Shown piece after piece: positions 1 to 10,859 of a DNA stretch of 64,000 bases. The DNA comes from Coenobita brevimanus (lineage: Eukaryota > Arthropoda > Malacostraca > Decapoda > Coenobitidae): positions 52,051,998 to 52,115,997 of the forward strand of contig CM064671.1 in assembly GCA_032717465.1 (NCBI GenBank), given 5' to 3'. A model generated the notes under the pieces. The model was not told the DNA's origin and ran no database searches. It saw nothing but the letters and a program-made list of their open reading frames with translations. Position numbers and translations under genes: made by a program. Numbering within the stretch: the stretch's first letter is position 1; each line of letters opens with the position of its first letter.

Positions 1-917
1 TCTGTATGCCCCACCACAGCACTCTTAAACAACTGCCATTCCTCCTCCACACTGCCATTTTCCCGATTTTTCACTGCGTTCCACTCATCTTTCAATTTCT
101 CCCGATACTCTATCTTTTTCTCTCTCACTTTCAAAACCTTCCTGCCACACCTAACTCTCCTAGCTCTCACCCATCTTTTACCTACTCTTAACTTTCCCTC
201 CACCAGGTAGTGGTCAGACATACCTCCACCCTCCCCTCTCAGAACTCTCACATCCAACAGTTTTCCTATTACATTCCTAGACACAACCGCATAGTCCATC
301 AAAGCTCTATCAACAACCCTTCCACCCTCCTGTCTCACCCATGTATACTTATAAATATCTTTCTTCTCAAACAGCGTATTTCCAGTCACCATCTCTCGCT
401 CAACACACATCGCTACCATTCGTTCCCCATTTTCATTTCTTCCAGGCACACCATGCATACCAACTACACCTTCAGCTGCTACATTTCCCACTCTAGCATT
501 CAGATCTCCCATCATTACCACATTCACATTCGCTCCAAAACTCTGCAGACACTCATCAACATCATTCCAGAAAGACTCCCTCTCTTCTTCATCCCTTTCA
601 CTACCAAGCCCATATGCACTCACAAACACCCACAACTCACGTTCAAATTTCGCTTTCATCCACATCAGTCTCGATGACACCTCCTTCCATTCAATCACAC
701 ACTGCTGTACTTCCGGACCCACTAACAAGGCCACACCTTCTCCTGCCCTTCCTCTATCAACACCTGACAATCTTCCATTCACACTTCCAAACATAGACTC
801 ACCCTTCCCTTTCATCTTTGTTTCACTCAAAGCTAACACATCCAACTTTCTTCTCACAAACATTCTCCCAATCTCCTCCCTTTTAGCCTCAATCGTACTA
901 CATCCACGCACATTCAT
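1..917 (-). CDS. LINE endonuclease (APE-type) frame, runs off left edge
   Basis: One minus-strand frame is open for about 300 residues and continues past base 1, so it is only a fragment here. The first in-frame ATG is at 915-917, in GSMNVRGC, the usual start of an exonuclease-endonuclease-phosphatase domain. Ordered motifs follow: LSETKMKG (catalytic E), FVSAYGLG, MMGDLNARVG (catalytic D and N), TWVRQEGGRVVDRALMDY, and MSDHYLV (catalytic SDH). These are APE-type endonuclease motifs of non-LTR retrotransposons. The conserved spacing and lack of stops suggest a fairly young copy. RT should follow to the left of the window. The clade is not assigned with certainty. Confidence 0.85.
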   Translation of the reverse strand, partial: MNVRGCSTIEAKREEIGRMFVRRKLDVLALSETKMKGKGESMFGSVNGRLSGVDRGRAGEGVALLVGPEVQQCVIEWKEVSSRLMWMKAKFERELWVFVSAYGLGSERDEEERESFWNDVDECLQSFGANVNVVMMGDLNARVGNVAAEGVVGMHGVPGRNENGERMVAMCVEREMVTGNTLFEKKDIYKYTWVRQEGGRVVDRALMDYAVVSRNVIGKLLDVRVLRGEGGGMSDHYLVEGKLRVGKRWVRARRVRCGRKVLKVREKKIEYREKLKDEWNAVKNRENGSVEEEWQLFKSAVVGHT

Positions 918-1140
918 AGACCCAATCTTCAGGGTACAGGGATAACTCCATCCCCCATCCCTTTCTCTGGCCTGTCTCTTTTTAGGAACTAAAAAACAGA
1001 GGAGGGGGTCCCTAGTCCCCTCACCCCGCCCCTTTTAGTCGCCTTTTATGGCACGCAGGGAATACGGTGGCAGTATTCTTCTGAACACAACCTGGCCGCA
1101 GAGTAGTAGTACCACCCCATAGTGCGGCCAGATTGTGTCC
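918..1140 (-). mobile_element. LINE 5' untranslated region
   Basis: This stretch lies directly upstream (minus strand) of the endonuclease frame. It holds a CCCTGCGTGCCATAAAAGGC-like segment and a 'GCGACTAAAAGG' stretch that I associate from memory with 5' regions of some arthropod LINEs. The 5' boundary is near 1125-1140, where the R1 repeat begins, so the LINE could be nearly complete at its 5' end. Confidence 0.55.
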
Positions 1141-1143
1141 CCC

Positions 1144-1667
1144 CCGCCACATCCATCCATCATCCAATCCTACACTGTCCTATGAGGAGCGTAGGAGCCC
1201 TGGCCTAGGCAGTTGGTCCCGACATTTAAGATGAGAGTGACCAGCTTCACTCATCCCTGAGTGGCATTACATGAGCAATAGGATCCAACCACCCCTTGGA
1301 TATAATCCTTCACTGGCTCAATCCGAATGGAGCGCAATAATTACTCACTAAACCACCAGGTGCCAAAATTTGGTTATATGGTTACCACCCAGCGTAGTAA
1401 ATGGTTTCCTGGTGTACAGGAAACCATTTGGCTCGTCACTCAGTGTAGAGTCACACACAGGCAGAAGGAAGAGGAAAGAATGAAGGAAAGTAAGACAGAA
1501 GAGGGAGTGTAAAGTCACCCGTAGGCAGAAGGGCAAGGAAAGAATGAAGGAAAGACAGACACAAGAGGATGGAAGGAAAGAAGAATGGAGGATAGGAAAG
1601 GGCAGACACCCGACAGCAGCACTACATCGAGTGAGTGGATAGTGAGCGCCCCCACCTACCATACAAA

Positions 1668-1668
<1 letters not shown>
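1144..1668 (+). repeat. R1 interspersed repeat, copy 1
   Basis: A roughly 520 bp repeat found three times nearly complete (also 8903-9415 minus and 43552-44053 plus) and once truncated (52432-52511). It starts at an ATCC-rich edge and ends at CCCACCTA, followed here by an (AAT)n tail. A perfect hairpin sits at 1399-1429: two 13-base arms around a 5-base loop. It also has purine-rich GAAGGAAAG stretches. Long open frames on it are compositional. It resembles a non-autonomous retroelement or the end of a longer one; no class is assigned. Confidence 0.75.

Positions 1669-1700
<32 letters not shown>
1669..1700 (+). repeat. (AAT)n microsatellite at R1 3' edge
   Basis: Perfect trinucleotide tract directly after the R1 copy. 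It is probably the seed tail of that element. Confidence 0.85.
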
Positions 1701-1701
<1 letters not shown>

Positions 1702-2037
1702 CTTTGTATTTATGTGACTGTCTAAGCATTTAATTGTTTCTTTGACGAGATCGGTAACACCGTATAATATATTATATCGAACTATTCTTTTTTCCATTAG
1801 CTCTGGGAAAGTCCACGGAGTGTCAGAAAAATACCACAAAAAAATTATGGTGATCGTTTGTGACCCGACGGCGCAATATTGCTAGATATCACGGCGTGCG
1901 GAATATAATTTATATCGAGTTAATAATGAGAATTGATCATTGTGGGCTCAGTGCTCGTTTGTAAATGAATATGATGTTATTTGTAAACATTTTGTGATGG
2001 AAAGGCTAATAGTTTGTCCCGTAAATTTTTGAGGGCA

Positions 2038-2040
<3 letters not shown>

Positions 2041-2079
<39 letters not shown>
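2041..2079 (+). repeat. (AC)n microsatellite
   Basis: Uninterrupted dinucleotide tract. Confidence 0.95.
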
Positions 2080-2080
<1 letters not shown>

Positions 2081-2219
2081 GAATATTACCGGTATGTGTT
2101 GCGGTGGGAGTGTTGGCATGTGTGTTGCTGGACTTTTGTGTACTTGTCTACGTGCTCTCTAACGCTGTTTGCTAGTGGGTCATTTAGATAAATGTTCTTC
2201 AGACATGCATATCCTTTGT

Positions 2220-2487
2220 CATCAACAATTCTGAACTAGAAAAAAAAAAAGTAAGTAAACAGAAGATACTAAAACGGTTTCTCTTCATTTTTCCTGTTCA
2301 GGGTTCAATTCGCTGTTTTAATAATTCTGAATAATTCACCGCATTGTGAACTGATGACATAATGATTGTTAGGAACCTGAAATTATTTGTGGTCTTGACC
2401 ATTTTAATCCTACTTTGCGCAGTTAGATGGAATATAGTTATACAAACACGGAAAATGAACTAATAGCAGAGTGTCATGTCATATCCT

Positions 2488-2563
<76 letters not shown>

Positions 2564-2900
2564 CAAACTTTGTCATCCATGCCACTGACATTTTCGGCTG
2601 TTCTCGTAGGGAAGCGATCCATAGAAATATAATTCATTCAACTTTTCATCTGCCAAAATTATCGTGTAAAATAGCTGATGATGGTTCCACTAAATTGGGA
2701 ATTGTGTCGCAGATGAATAGTGATTTAAAGTGAGAGGAATAAAAGAAGTGAGGGTAACAGTGTATTAGTGAAGAAAATGGATGAAAAGTTATATAGGAAC
2801 TGTGTCTACTAGGTCAAGTACGAAAAAAAAAATTCTCTTTCCTGATTCAGATCGTATGTAGGCATAAAAAACAACAACTACGTGATACTGTTAAAATCGT
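2220..2900 (+). repeat. Diverged duplicated segment, copy 1
   Basis: Non-coding sequence that aligns in the same orientation with 10860-11475. Shared landmarks include CTGAATAATTCAC, GAGTGTCATGT, TCATCCATGCCA, GAATAGTGATTTA and a GTGTATTAGTGAAGAAAATG-like stretch. This copy contains a 72 bp (TA)n tract where the other copy has only GTATAA. It could be an old repeat family or a segmental duplication. Confidence 0.7.
2491..2562 (+). repeat. (TA)n microsatellite
   Basis: Pure TA tract inside the duplicated segment. The short predicted frame of alternating Tyr-Ile across it is an artefact. Confidence 0.95.
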
Positions 2901-2942
2901 TATTGCCCGCCTTTAGCAAATAGAAAGCGCTCACAGAGCGCA

Positions 2943-3121
2943 TGCCTCCATCTATCTATCAATCTATCTATTGCCAGATGCCTCAATCCAGTTTGGGGTG
3001 GCCACAAAACGCCTCCAAGTCACCCTGTCCCCCGCCATTTCCCTGCCCTGCTCCCAATTCACACCCCCCTCTCTCATATACCTCTCCACCACATCCCTCC
3101 ATCTCATCCTCGGCCTCCGTC
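2943..3121 (-). mobile_element. 3' end of (TAGA)n-tailed LINE family, copy A
   Basis: On the minus strand this encodes the last part of the same protein as 16344-16826: MRWRDVVERYMREGG-like, then a WRRFVCGHP-like ending. It is followed by a (TAGA)n-type tail at 2943-2970. Heavily 5'-truncated. Confidence 0.75.
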
Positions 3122-3760
3122 AATGCCATTAAAAAGGATCTGGTTCCGGATTCGTGGATATAGGATCTGGAACCGGATCCGGATCCGCAATCAACAATTA
3201 ATCATTTCTTTCTTGGTCCATGATCCACCTTTCCACAAAATATCTTCAAAATCCTTTAATAATTTTTTGAGTAATTCCGGATCTGGATACCGATCCGCCC
3301 CCAAATTTATTCAGTTCTTGTTCCATGGCCCACCTGTCCACAAAGTTTCATTGAAATTCATTGAGAACACTTTGAAATATTGTGCAGGATACCCCAGAGC
3401 TGGATTTCGGATCCGCCCCCAAATTTAATAATTTCTTCTTTGGCCAATCGCCCATCCTTTCACAAAGTTTCATCCAAATCCGTCGATAACTTTTTGAGTA
3501 ATACCAGATCCGAATCCGTGGATATGCGATCCGGATCCGCCCCAAATTTTAATAATTTTTTTCTTGGTCCATGGCGCACCATTCTACAAAACTTCATTGA
3601 AATTCACTGAGAACTTTTGGAGATAATGCGCGGGATACTCCGGATCCGGCCCAAAATATAGTAATTTATTCTTTGGACTATGGCCACCATTCCCCAGATT
3701 TTCATTTAATTCCGTACATAATCTTTTGAGTAATCCTGCTAACAGACAGACAGACAGACA
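3121..3760 (+). repeat. Tandem array, ~117 bp unit with GGATCC-like motif
   Basis: About five diverged units. The motif CGGATCCGCCCC-AAATTT recurs near 3180, 3291, 3411, 3532 and 3643, spaced 111-121 bp. Each unit also contains a 'TTGGTCCATGGC-CACC-TTCCACAAA-TTTCAT' block and 'TTTTGAGTAAT'. The array ends with a (GACA)n-like run and AACATAACCTCC, an end I recall from 3' parts of widespread invertebrate retroelements. No protein is supported. Confidence 0.75.
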
Positions 3761-3816
3761 AACAAACCAGAGTGGGGTAAAACATAACCTCCTTGATGAG
3801 CGTATAAACATCAAAG

Positions 3817-3819
<3 letters not shown>

Positions 3820-3864
<45 letters not shown>
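3820..3864 (+). repeat. (GA)n microsatellite
   Basis: Pure GA tract. Confidence 0.95.
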
Positions 3865-3866
<2 letters not shown>

Positions 3867-4087
3867 CCTGGGTAAGGGAAGACAAGTAAGCTGAGGTATG
3901 GTCACTATAATTACAAGATAGGGAGCGCAATGAACGAAACCTTATTGACTTTAGGCTGAGAAATGAGTGGCCCCACACGACCCTGCCTGGCCCTGCACCG
4001 CACAGACCGACAGCGATGGTTTTCATAGGCTAATAACTTTTCTACTGCGTGAGGTAGAAAAGAGTTTCAACAGGTAGTATATACATT

Positions 4088-4440
4088 AATTATCGCCCGC
4101 CTTTACAAGGCAAAGTGATAATGTTTTTGCCAACCTTTGTGCTTCTCTCGGTGTGTCTATGTGAGTGTGTATCTGTTCCCATTCTATCTCATGAATGGCT
4201 TGAGCTATCAACATGAAACCTTCAGAGTATTAAGATGTGGCCAAAATCTTGGCCGTGGTCGAAAATGGGCACTGGGGGTCAAGGTCAAGGTCACCAAAAT
4301 GGCCGCCAAAGGTCAACTAGATTTTATTGCCCGCCTTTAGCACCATTATGCTATCAACATAAAACCTTCAGGGTAAAAAGTTTTGGCCAAAATCTAGGAC
4401 TGGGCCAACAGCATATTTTCGTGGGCGATTAGAATTCTGC
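4088..4440 (+). repeat. Internally repeated element with CCCGCCTTTA motif and GGTCA array
   Basis: TTATTGCCCGCCTTTA-like motifs occur near 2887, 4088 and 4328. The phrase 'CTATCAACAT-AAACCTTCAG' and 'GGCCAAAATCT' occurs twice, about 150 bp apart, so this is a two-unit repeat. Three overlapping AGGTCA-type half-sites are at 4277-4293. No coding potential. Confidence 0.6.
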
Positions 4441-4884
4441 TCTGGAATGCCTTTTCTTCATTAAATATTGTTTTTAACTATATATTTACTCATGAGACCA
4501 ATGAAACTCCCTGGACTACCAACTTTCCAAGGGAATGTACCGAGGGCCTCACTTGACATGCTCCACTAGGATATGTCATTCTGGGGGATGAAAATTAATT
4601 TTTGCAAATTTCTTCAGTGAGGGGTTTTAAATTTATGTTTTCGGATGTGACTAATTCAAATCTCCTACTGTTTTTGTAATTACGCAACATTTAGCTTAGG
4701 AAATCTACGTTTGATTTAAAAAAAAAACACACAATCTGCACTCACAAAACAATATATATTAATTTTAGCTTCTCAAAATGTTAGGTAATGATCTAAAAAA
4801 TTTATCTGTCTCTGCATTATGCATATCCTAGTAAGCATAAATCATATCCCTGTAATCATAACACAACATTAGAAAGTAATGACA

Positions 4885-7060
4885 TCAGTTAAGAAATTTA
4901 TTTAAACAAGTTTCATCGTCATGCTTTGATATTTTGTTCTTGAACATCAGCCGCCGACTTGTTTCTTGGCTTCTGATATAGCTCTCACGTTTCCCATATG
5001 TATATACCCTACCTGCTACCTCTGTGACTTGTTTCACAGACCTCTCTGTAGACTGAGCATGACAGGGCCACTGTGAAACTTGCATGGGTTCGTCAATGAA
5101 CTCCTTTATTTCAGCTCCAACATGGAAGAAGCACTGGGGTTGATGGAAGGTGTCTTCCTGGGATATACAGAAAGATTTCCCAGTGTGTCATCATTTCCAC
5201 CCCTTAACTTAACAATTGTTTGGACACCAGTTCTCCTCTCCTCACTGTCATCTTAGCACGAGAGTGTTTGGATTGTCATTTCACAGAATGCATACCATGC
5301 TGCGCTCTGGGTGGTTGGCAAAACATCATCCATTACAGCTTTTTTTGCAGCCTAACTAGCTGCAGCTAAAACAAGGTGTGGCATGGGCCTTCCACCCAAG
5401 TGTATTTTATTTTGATCCTGAACCAGCAGGGGGGGTAGTACACGCCAACAATGTATTCCACGATCAGTCATAAGTTGTTGAGGATTTTGCCTTTAAGGCC
5501 ATGTTTTGAAACCCATATGTGACAAAACCTGTTTGTTGTTGTCAACCACCCTGAATGGCTCAGTGGACCAATTTCAAGAAGGGCCAGATCTGTGGGAAGT
5601 TCTCCTGTCCTTATGGCTTGTGTGATGTTTTACCTGTACGTTTGATCAGTAGAGAAATCCTTTACAACATTGTCACTCAGTGAAATAAGATTTCCAGTTG
5701 AGAGTCTGGTGAATGAAGGATCATTTTCAAGTTCTCTAGCAGCGTCTAGCATCTTGTCAATGTTTCCTGTCCACTTGTTGTTAGACAAGGTGTTCCCATC
5801 CTCTGCTGCGATCAGTTTCGCATGAGTAACTCGTTAGTGTGTAGGGCACAAACGAACCTGATCAGCTTACGGCAAAGCTTGACCTCTAGCCTGTGCTTGG
5901 AACCAGCCTCCCAGCCAGTGTTAACATTTGTAAAATCACCTTCAGTGGCCCGCAGGCCTTTACCAATGCCCTACTTCTTCATGCAGTCTACATGGTTATC
6001 AACAATAACTTCAGCAGATTATTTTTTCTTTGAGTCTTTCTCAGGAGTGAAGTGGTAAAGATATCTTCCACCTGGCTCACTGCACACACAGTAATGTTCT
6101 TCTTTGATGATTCTGGGGAACTGACGATCTGAACTGTCTGCTTTCAGCATAACTTTAGTTATATCCTGACGGCCGTCAAAGAAGATGCAGTCAATTTCAT
6201 CCTACTTACAAAGATCATCAAAATCCTGATCCAGGGATTTCATTACTTTTTCTTGGGGCCTTCTTACTTTATTGTGATCAGCTACAAGTCTCTTTTCTTC
6301 AGTGATCAAGCCATCATCCATAAATGCAGCAGTTGTGATGGCAGCTGTGGAACGCAGTTCAACACCAAATCTGATGCTCTGCACAGCAACACTGGTTATT
6401 TCTAATGTATTGTGCTCTGGCTTTTTACTGGAAGTAGAAGGCGTACCTGGTATTGCTATTGTCACTTCATAACTCCCATCCTTTCCATCTTAACCATCAG
6501 CTATTTTTTCTTCATTTTCATCATCAAAGCAAATTATTTCATTTGATGGTACTGAAACAGTCTTCTTAATTATCTGCTTACATTTAGCAAGAATTCTCAC
6601 TTCATCTTGCCGCTTCTGCTTTTTGACTTGTCTGTTGTGCTCAAGCAGATTTGGCCAGCCAGTCTGATATGGTCCAATAGAACCAGTCTTGTCTCTCTGA
6701 TCTTTAATGAAGGCAAGCTCCTTAACAGGGATATTCTCCTTAGGGCATGTACAGTTAATGTGAGATTCTTTTTTGCAACCCACATCTGCAGGGGAGCCAA
6801 ACTCAGATCAGAGAACGATTTTACACTTGCAGTTGAGGATGTCAAAAAGCTTGTGAAGTTTTGCAGTGAAAGCCTCTGTGACATCAAGCTTCCCTCTCCC
6901 AAGAGATATGTTTTTGGCCTTCTCCCAGCTCTCTTGGACCTTGTTTAAGACTGTGACTTGTGAATATACAACAGGGGCTACAAAAGAACTGTTTGCTTGT
7001 TCCCACTTTTCAATCACTTTAGGAAAAATGTCCTTTTGCAAGACTGGTTGCTAGATAGTT
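4885..7060 (-). pseudogene. Degenerate copy of a multicopy uncharacterised protein family (U1)
   Basis: Read right to left on the minus strand, with several frameshifts and stops, this gives an ordered protein of roughly 700 residues. The order is IFPKVIEKWEQANS; KLHKLFDILNCKCKI; a CHINCTCPKE-like Cys block with ELAFIKDQRDKTG; IFFDGRQDITKV and IIKEEHYCVCSEPGGRY (6200-6050); VKDFSTDQTY and LALLEIGP-LSH...WLTTTNRFC (5700-5500); a LIVEYIVGVYYP-like block; and at the end PMQVSQWPCHAQSTERSVKQ with YIRSQETSRRLM (5090-4950). I recognise this order as a repeated, unnamed arthropod gene family. Its function is unknown and it may be transposon-borne. The longest intact pieces are 6783-6490, 6465-6202 and 5085-4885. 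Confidence 0.65.
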
Positions 7061-7321
7061 TCTCAGATCCTCACCTCTTTATTTTCCTAGCAGTAGTCCA
7101 TATCTCAGAACGTCTCGCAGAGTTGAAAGTTCAGAGGGCAACAGCTTTCTTTCATTTCCAGTTAGATTGCCCATATGCGTGAATCTCCCCAGTCTTGTTC
7201 TCTTCTTAGACGTCGTTGAAGGTCGTTTCCCACTGGTTAGGATAGTAGAACTGACAGACAAATATTTTTAGCACAGTGATAAAACTGTTTCAACCAGTGA
7301 AATACGCAAAAAACACCAGTG

Positions 7322-7324
<3 letters not shown>

Positions 7325-7390
<66 letters not shown>

Positions 7391-7446
7391 TGGATAGATA
7401 GATAGATAGATAGATACTGTATAGATAGATAGATAGATAAATAGAT
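7325..7446 (+). repeat. (TA)n followed by (GATA)n microsatellite
   Basis: TA tract to 7388, then GATA/TAGA repeats to 7446. It directly abuts the 5'-truncated end of the LINE at 7450. Confidence 0.95.
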
Positions 7447-7451
7447 ACATA

Positions 7452-8865
7452 ATGCAATGCTTTTTTTTGCGTAATTCATGGAAAGAAGCCAATATCCACC
7501 CAATTCCGAAGAAAGGAAGTTCCTCTGACCCCTCCGATTACAGAGCAATAGCTGTCACATCTTCTTTTGGTAAGGAATTTGAAACTTTAATTAATAAGCA
7601 CATAGTTAAACATCTTGAACCCAACAACTTAATTAGTGATAGACAATATGGCTTTTGCCACGAAAGATCCACCATTGACATACTCAATCTACTAGCTCAT
7701 ACCATCCATCAATCAATCGACCTACATGGAGAAACTCATGCAGTAGCCCTTGATATTTCTAAAGCTTTCGGTAAAGTATGGCACTGATCCCTGTTGTCCA
7801 AACTCCCATGTTATGGACTAACGTCTTTTGTTCCTTTGATCGCCTCATATCTTAGTGAGAGGAAAATAAGAGTAAAAGTAGATGATGTATATTCCAAATT
7901 CCACTCAGTTAACGCTAGCATGCCGCAAGGATCAGTTCTGGCCTCAACCCTGTTCCTGGTTCATATTAATGATCTCTTATCTGTCACCCACAATCCCATC
8001 CGCTCATATGCAGATGACTCAACACTACATAGTTCATTCACACTCAGACACCCAGTTACAGTGTCTAATATCTATACCTTTCAACTCAGTACAGCCATCT
8101 CCACAAATCAAGACCTATTTACGATCAGTGAATGGGGACAAAACAACCTTGTCTCATTTAATGCTAATAAAACTAAATATATACAATTTACTAATAGACA
8201 GATATTGCCAGAATCATATATTACCTTCAGTACTGCTAATATTCCCATCTCCAAAAGTATTGAAATCTCGGGGTCTCATTTAACAATGCCCTCAGCTGGA
8301 CCTCTTATGTTAGATCACTTGCTAAAATCGCCTCAAAGAAACTTGGATTAATGTACAGAGTCGGTAACTTCTTTACTGACGAGCAGTTAGCTGTAATTAA
8401 TAAGAGTCATGTGCACTCTCAGCTTGATTATTGCTCATCCTTGTGGAATGGATGTGGAGAGGTTGCATACAACTAGACAAAATTCAGAACAAGGCTGTTA
8501 GAATTATTTACAACCCTACCATTACAAATAAACTACCTCCCCTACAAGTAAAAAGAAATGTTGCCTCCCTTGCTTTATTTTACAGATATTTTTATGGCAA
8601 ATGCTGAGATGAAGTTGCATCAATGGTGCCACCTCTCCATGCCTTCCCTCGTGCTACACGGGGATCTGGTAGTGCTCATGACTGGAATGTCACTCAGCCA
8701 TATTGCAGAACTTCTGCCTATCAGAATTCTTTCATTCCCCGTGCTGCATCTCCTTGGAACTCGCTTCCCCAGAGTTGATTCCCTCCAAACTTCAACCTAC
8801 AGTTGTTCAAGTCTAAATGTTAGATACTTTATGAAAAGAGGACACCATTAATCTGGCGTATGGAT
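7452..8865 (+). mobile_element. 5'-truncated non-LTR retrotransposon (RT and C-terminus)
   Basis: The frame starts inside the reverse transcriptase: SWKEANIHPIPKKGSSSDPS, then DYRAIAVTS, YGF at the usual 'QYGF' position and VALDISKAF (first catalytic aspartate). A TGA at 7785-7787 interrupts the domain. The same frame resumes with MPQGSVLASTLF and the catalytic YADD box near 8006. Further stops and shifts break the tail, which ends in the usual ASPWNSLPQ-like motif near 8750 and a poly(T)-flanked end at 8865. The style is that of Jockey, I or CR1-type LINEs; the clade is not assigned. The copy is dead. Confidence 0.85.
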
Positions 8866-8902
8866 TTTTTTTTTTTTTTATTCATTTGTTTTTCCTTCCT
8901 TG

Positions 8903-9415
8903 TGGTAGGTGGAGGCGCTTACCATCCACTCACTCGATGTAGTGCTGCAGTTGGGTGTCTGCCCTTTTCCACTCCTCCATCCTTCTTTCCTTCCATCCTC
9001 TTCTGTCTTCCTTTCCTTCATTCTTTCCTTGTCCTTCTGACTACGGGTAACTTTACACTCCCTATTCTGTCTTTCTTTCCTTCATTCTTTCCTCTTCTTT
9101 CTGCCTGTGGGTGACTCTACACTGAGTGACATGCCAAATGGTTTCCTGTATACCAGGAAACCATTTACTACGTTGGGTGGTAACCAATATAGCCAAATTT
9201 TGGCGCCTGGTGGTTTAGTAGGTAATTATTGCACTCCAATCGGATTGAGCCAGTGAAGGATTATATCCAAGGGATGGTTGGGGTTGATTACTCATGTAAT
9301 GCCACTCAGTGATGAGTGAGGCTGGTCACTCTCATCTTAAATGTCGGGACCAACTGTCTAGCCCCGGGCTCCTACGCTCCTCATGGGGCAATGTAGGATT
9401 GGATGATGGATGGAT
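8903..9415 (-). repeat. R1 interspersed repeat, copy 2
   Basis: Reverse-complement copy of the repeat at 1144-1668, with the perfect hairpin at 9136-9166. On the minus strand its 3' edge ends in poly(A), seen as poly(T) at 8864-8879 on the plus strand. It is placed directly after the LINE end. Confidence 0.75.
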
Positions 9416-9476
9416 GAATTTTCCTTCCTCTGTTCTGTTATTAAAAAAGAAAAGAAAAAATATATAATTTTATACA

Positions 9477-9478
<2 letters not shown>

Positions 9479-9537
<59 letters not shown>

Positions 9538-9553
9538 CATATATATATATATA
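9479..9553 (+). repeat. (TA)n microsatellite
   Basis: TA tract with a small ACATACAT interruption. It lies close to the R1 copy edge. Confidence 0.95.
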
Positions 9554-10696
9554 ACAACAAGTACTTGGCAATCATTTTTCGTGATATTCAGGCAACTTTA
9601 CACACATGGTTTCATAACTATTTAATATGGCAAGTTCAAAATTATAGGAAGTTGCACAAAAACGTCAAAAAAGCAAAAATAATTATGAAAAATTTAACAA
9701 ACAAAACTATGTTAATAAAAATAACTTCAGAACTCCCTAGTCATGCTGCAACTCTTTAGCACCAATTATATTTGGAATTTAATTAAAGTTGAAAAAATCG
9801 ACACAAGCTAATGCTTCACTATGAAATCGAATTTAAAAAGATTTCGTGGTGTAACACTAGGTTGTCTTGCATGAATTGAAACAATTAAATATCGGATGTT
9901 GTGCTCACAATTTTAAAAGAATGTTTTTGTTTTCTATGTTTAAGGGTGGAAATCAATAAGGGTAATCGCCCCATTTCAGGGTTTTATCATTCGATCAACA
10001 ACCAAGCGTTTACCGATGCAGTTCGTTGACACGGCAAGTCGGGAGCAGAGAAATGAACATTGTGCATGTGATAAATCCTGCGGCGCCTCTCTAGATGAAC
10101 GTCCAGAGAGAAGACGTGAGATAGAGAGAAAAAAACATGAGAAAGTAAATGTTTTACCTCAATTATTTTTCTATAATTATTCAACTACCTCTCCAGAAAT
10201 GTTGAAATTTACGCCAAGATCAAATTATGATGAATGGAGTACGAACATACTTTGGCTCGCTCGTCACGCAATGGAAAAACGTACTTAACTGGCAATAATC
10301 GAATCAAGGAATCCTATGATTGTATTCCAAGAAAGTCATACTCCTTGTTCTGTTACTTGTTAGAGAAATGATAAACCTTCTATCAGAAGTGGTGAATATT
10401 TACTGGCTGTCCTGACGAGATGTTGTGGAAGCCTCACGTGTAATGAACCGAGGCTTTCCCTCCTGGCCGTACCATTTATAAAGACAGTGGGTCAGGGTCC
10501 GCACATGTTATGTTGGCACACATGATTATAATCGATGCAACCAGAGGTAAGTGTCTGAACATGTTATTTATTTAGAGGAGGTCTTTGAGTTGCCATGCAG
10601 TCACCTCATCAAGCACACAAGGTATTTTTGGTTGAATATCTGAATATATTGCCGAAATGGCGACAGGTATTTACATGTAAAAGTGCAGGAACTATT

Positions 10697-10698
<2 letters not shown>
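9554..10698. other. No gene recognised
   Basis: AT-rich sequence. The short open frames have no recognisable domains. A TTTATAAAG at about 10468 followed by CAGAGGTAAGTG at 10544 looks like a TATA box plus first-exon donor, but nothing else supports a promoter. Confidence 0.5.

Positions 10699-10738
<40 letters not shown>
10699..10738 (+). repeat. (TA)n microsatellite
   Basis: Pure TA tract. Confidence 0.95.
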
Positions 10739-10741
<3 letters not shown>

Positions 10742-10859
10742 CACCGGTAAATTAGGTGTCTTGGGGTTAAAGGATGTACGGTACATGTGCGTTACGAAAC
10801 TTATTAGTATTTTTCTACCTGCTGTAAGACTTTTTTTTTTTTTTCCCTAATTTGTCATT

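Noticed and set aside
10468..10552. TATA-like TTTATAAAG followed by a consensus donor GTAAGTG
   Set aside because: No downstream exon, initiator or coding sequence could be linked; each short motif is expected by chance in AT-rich DNA.
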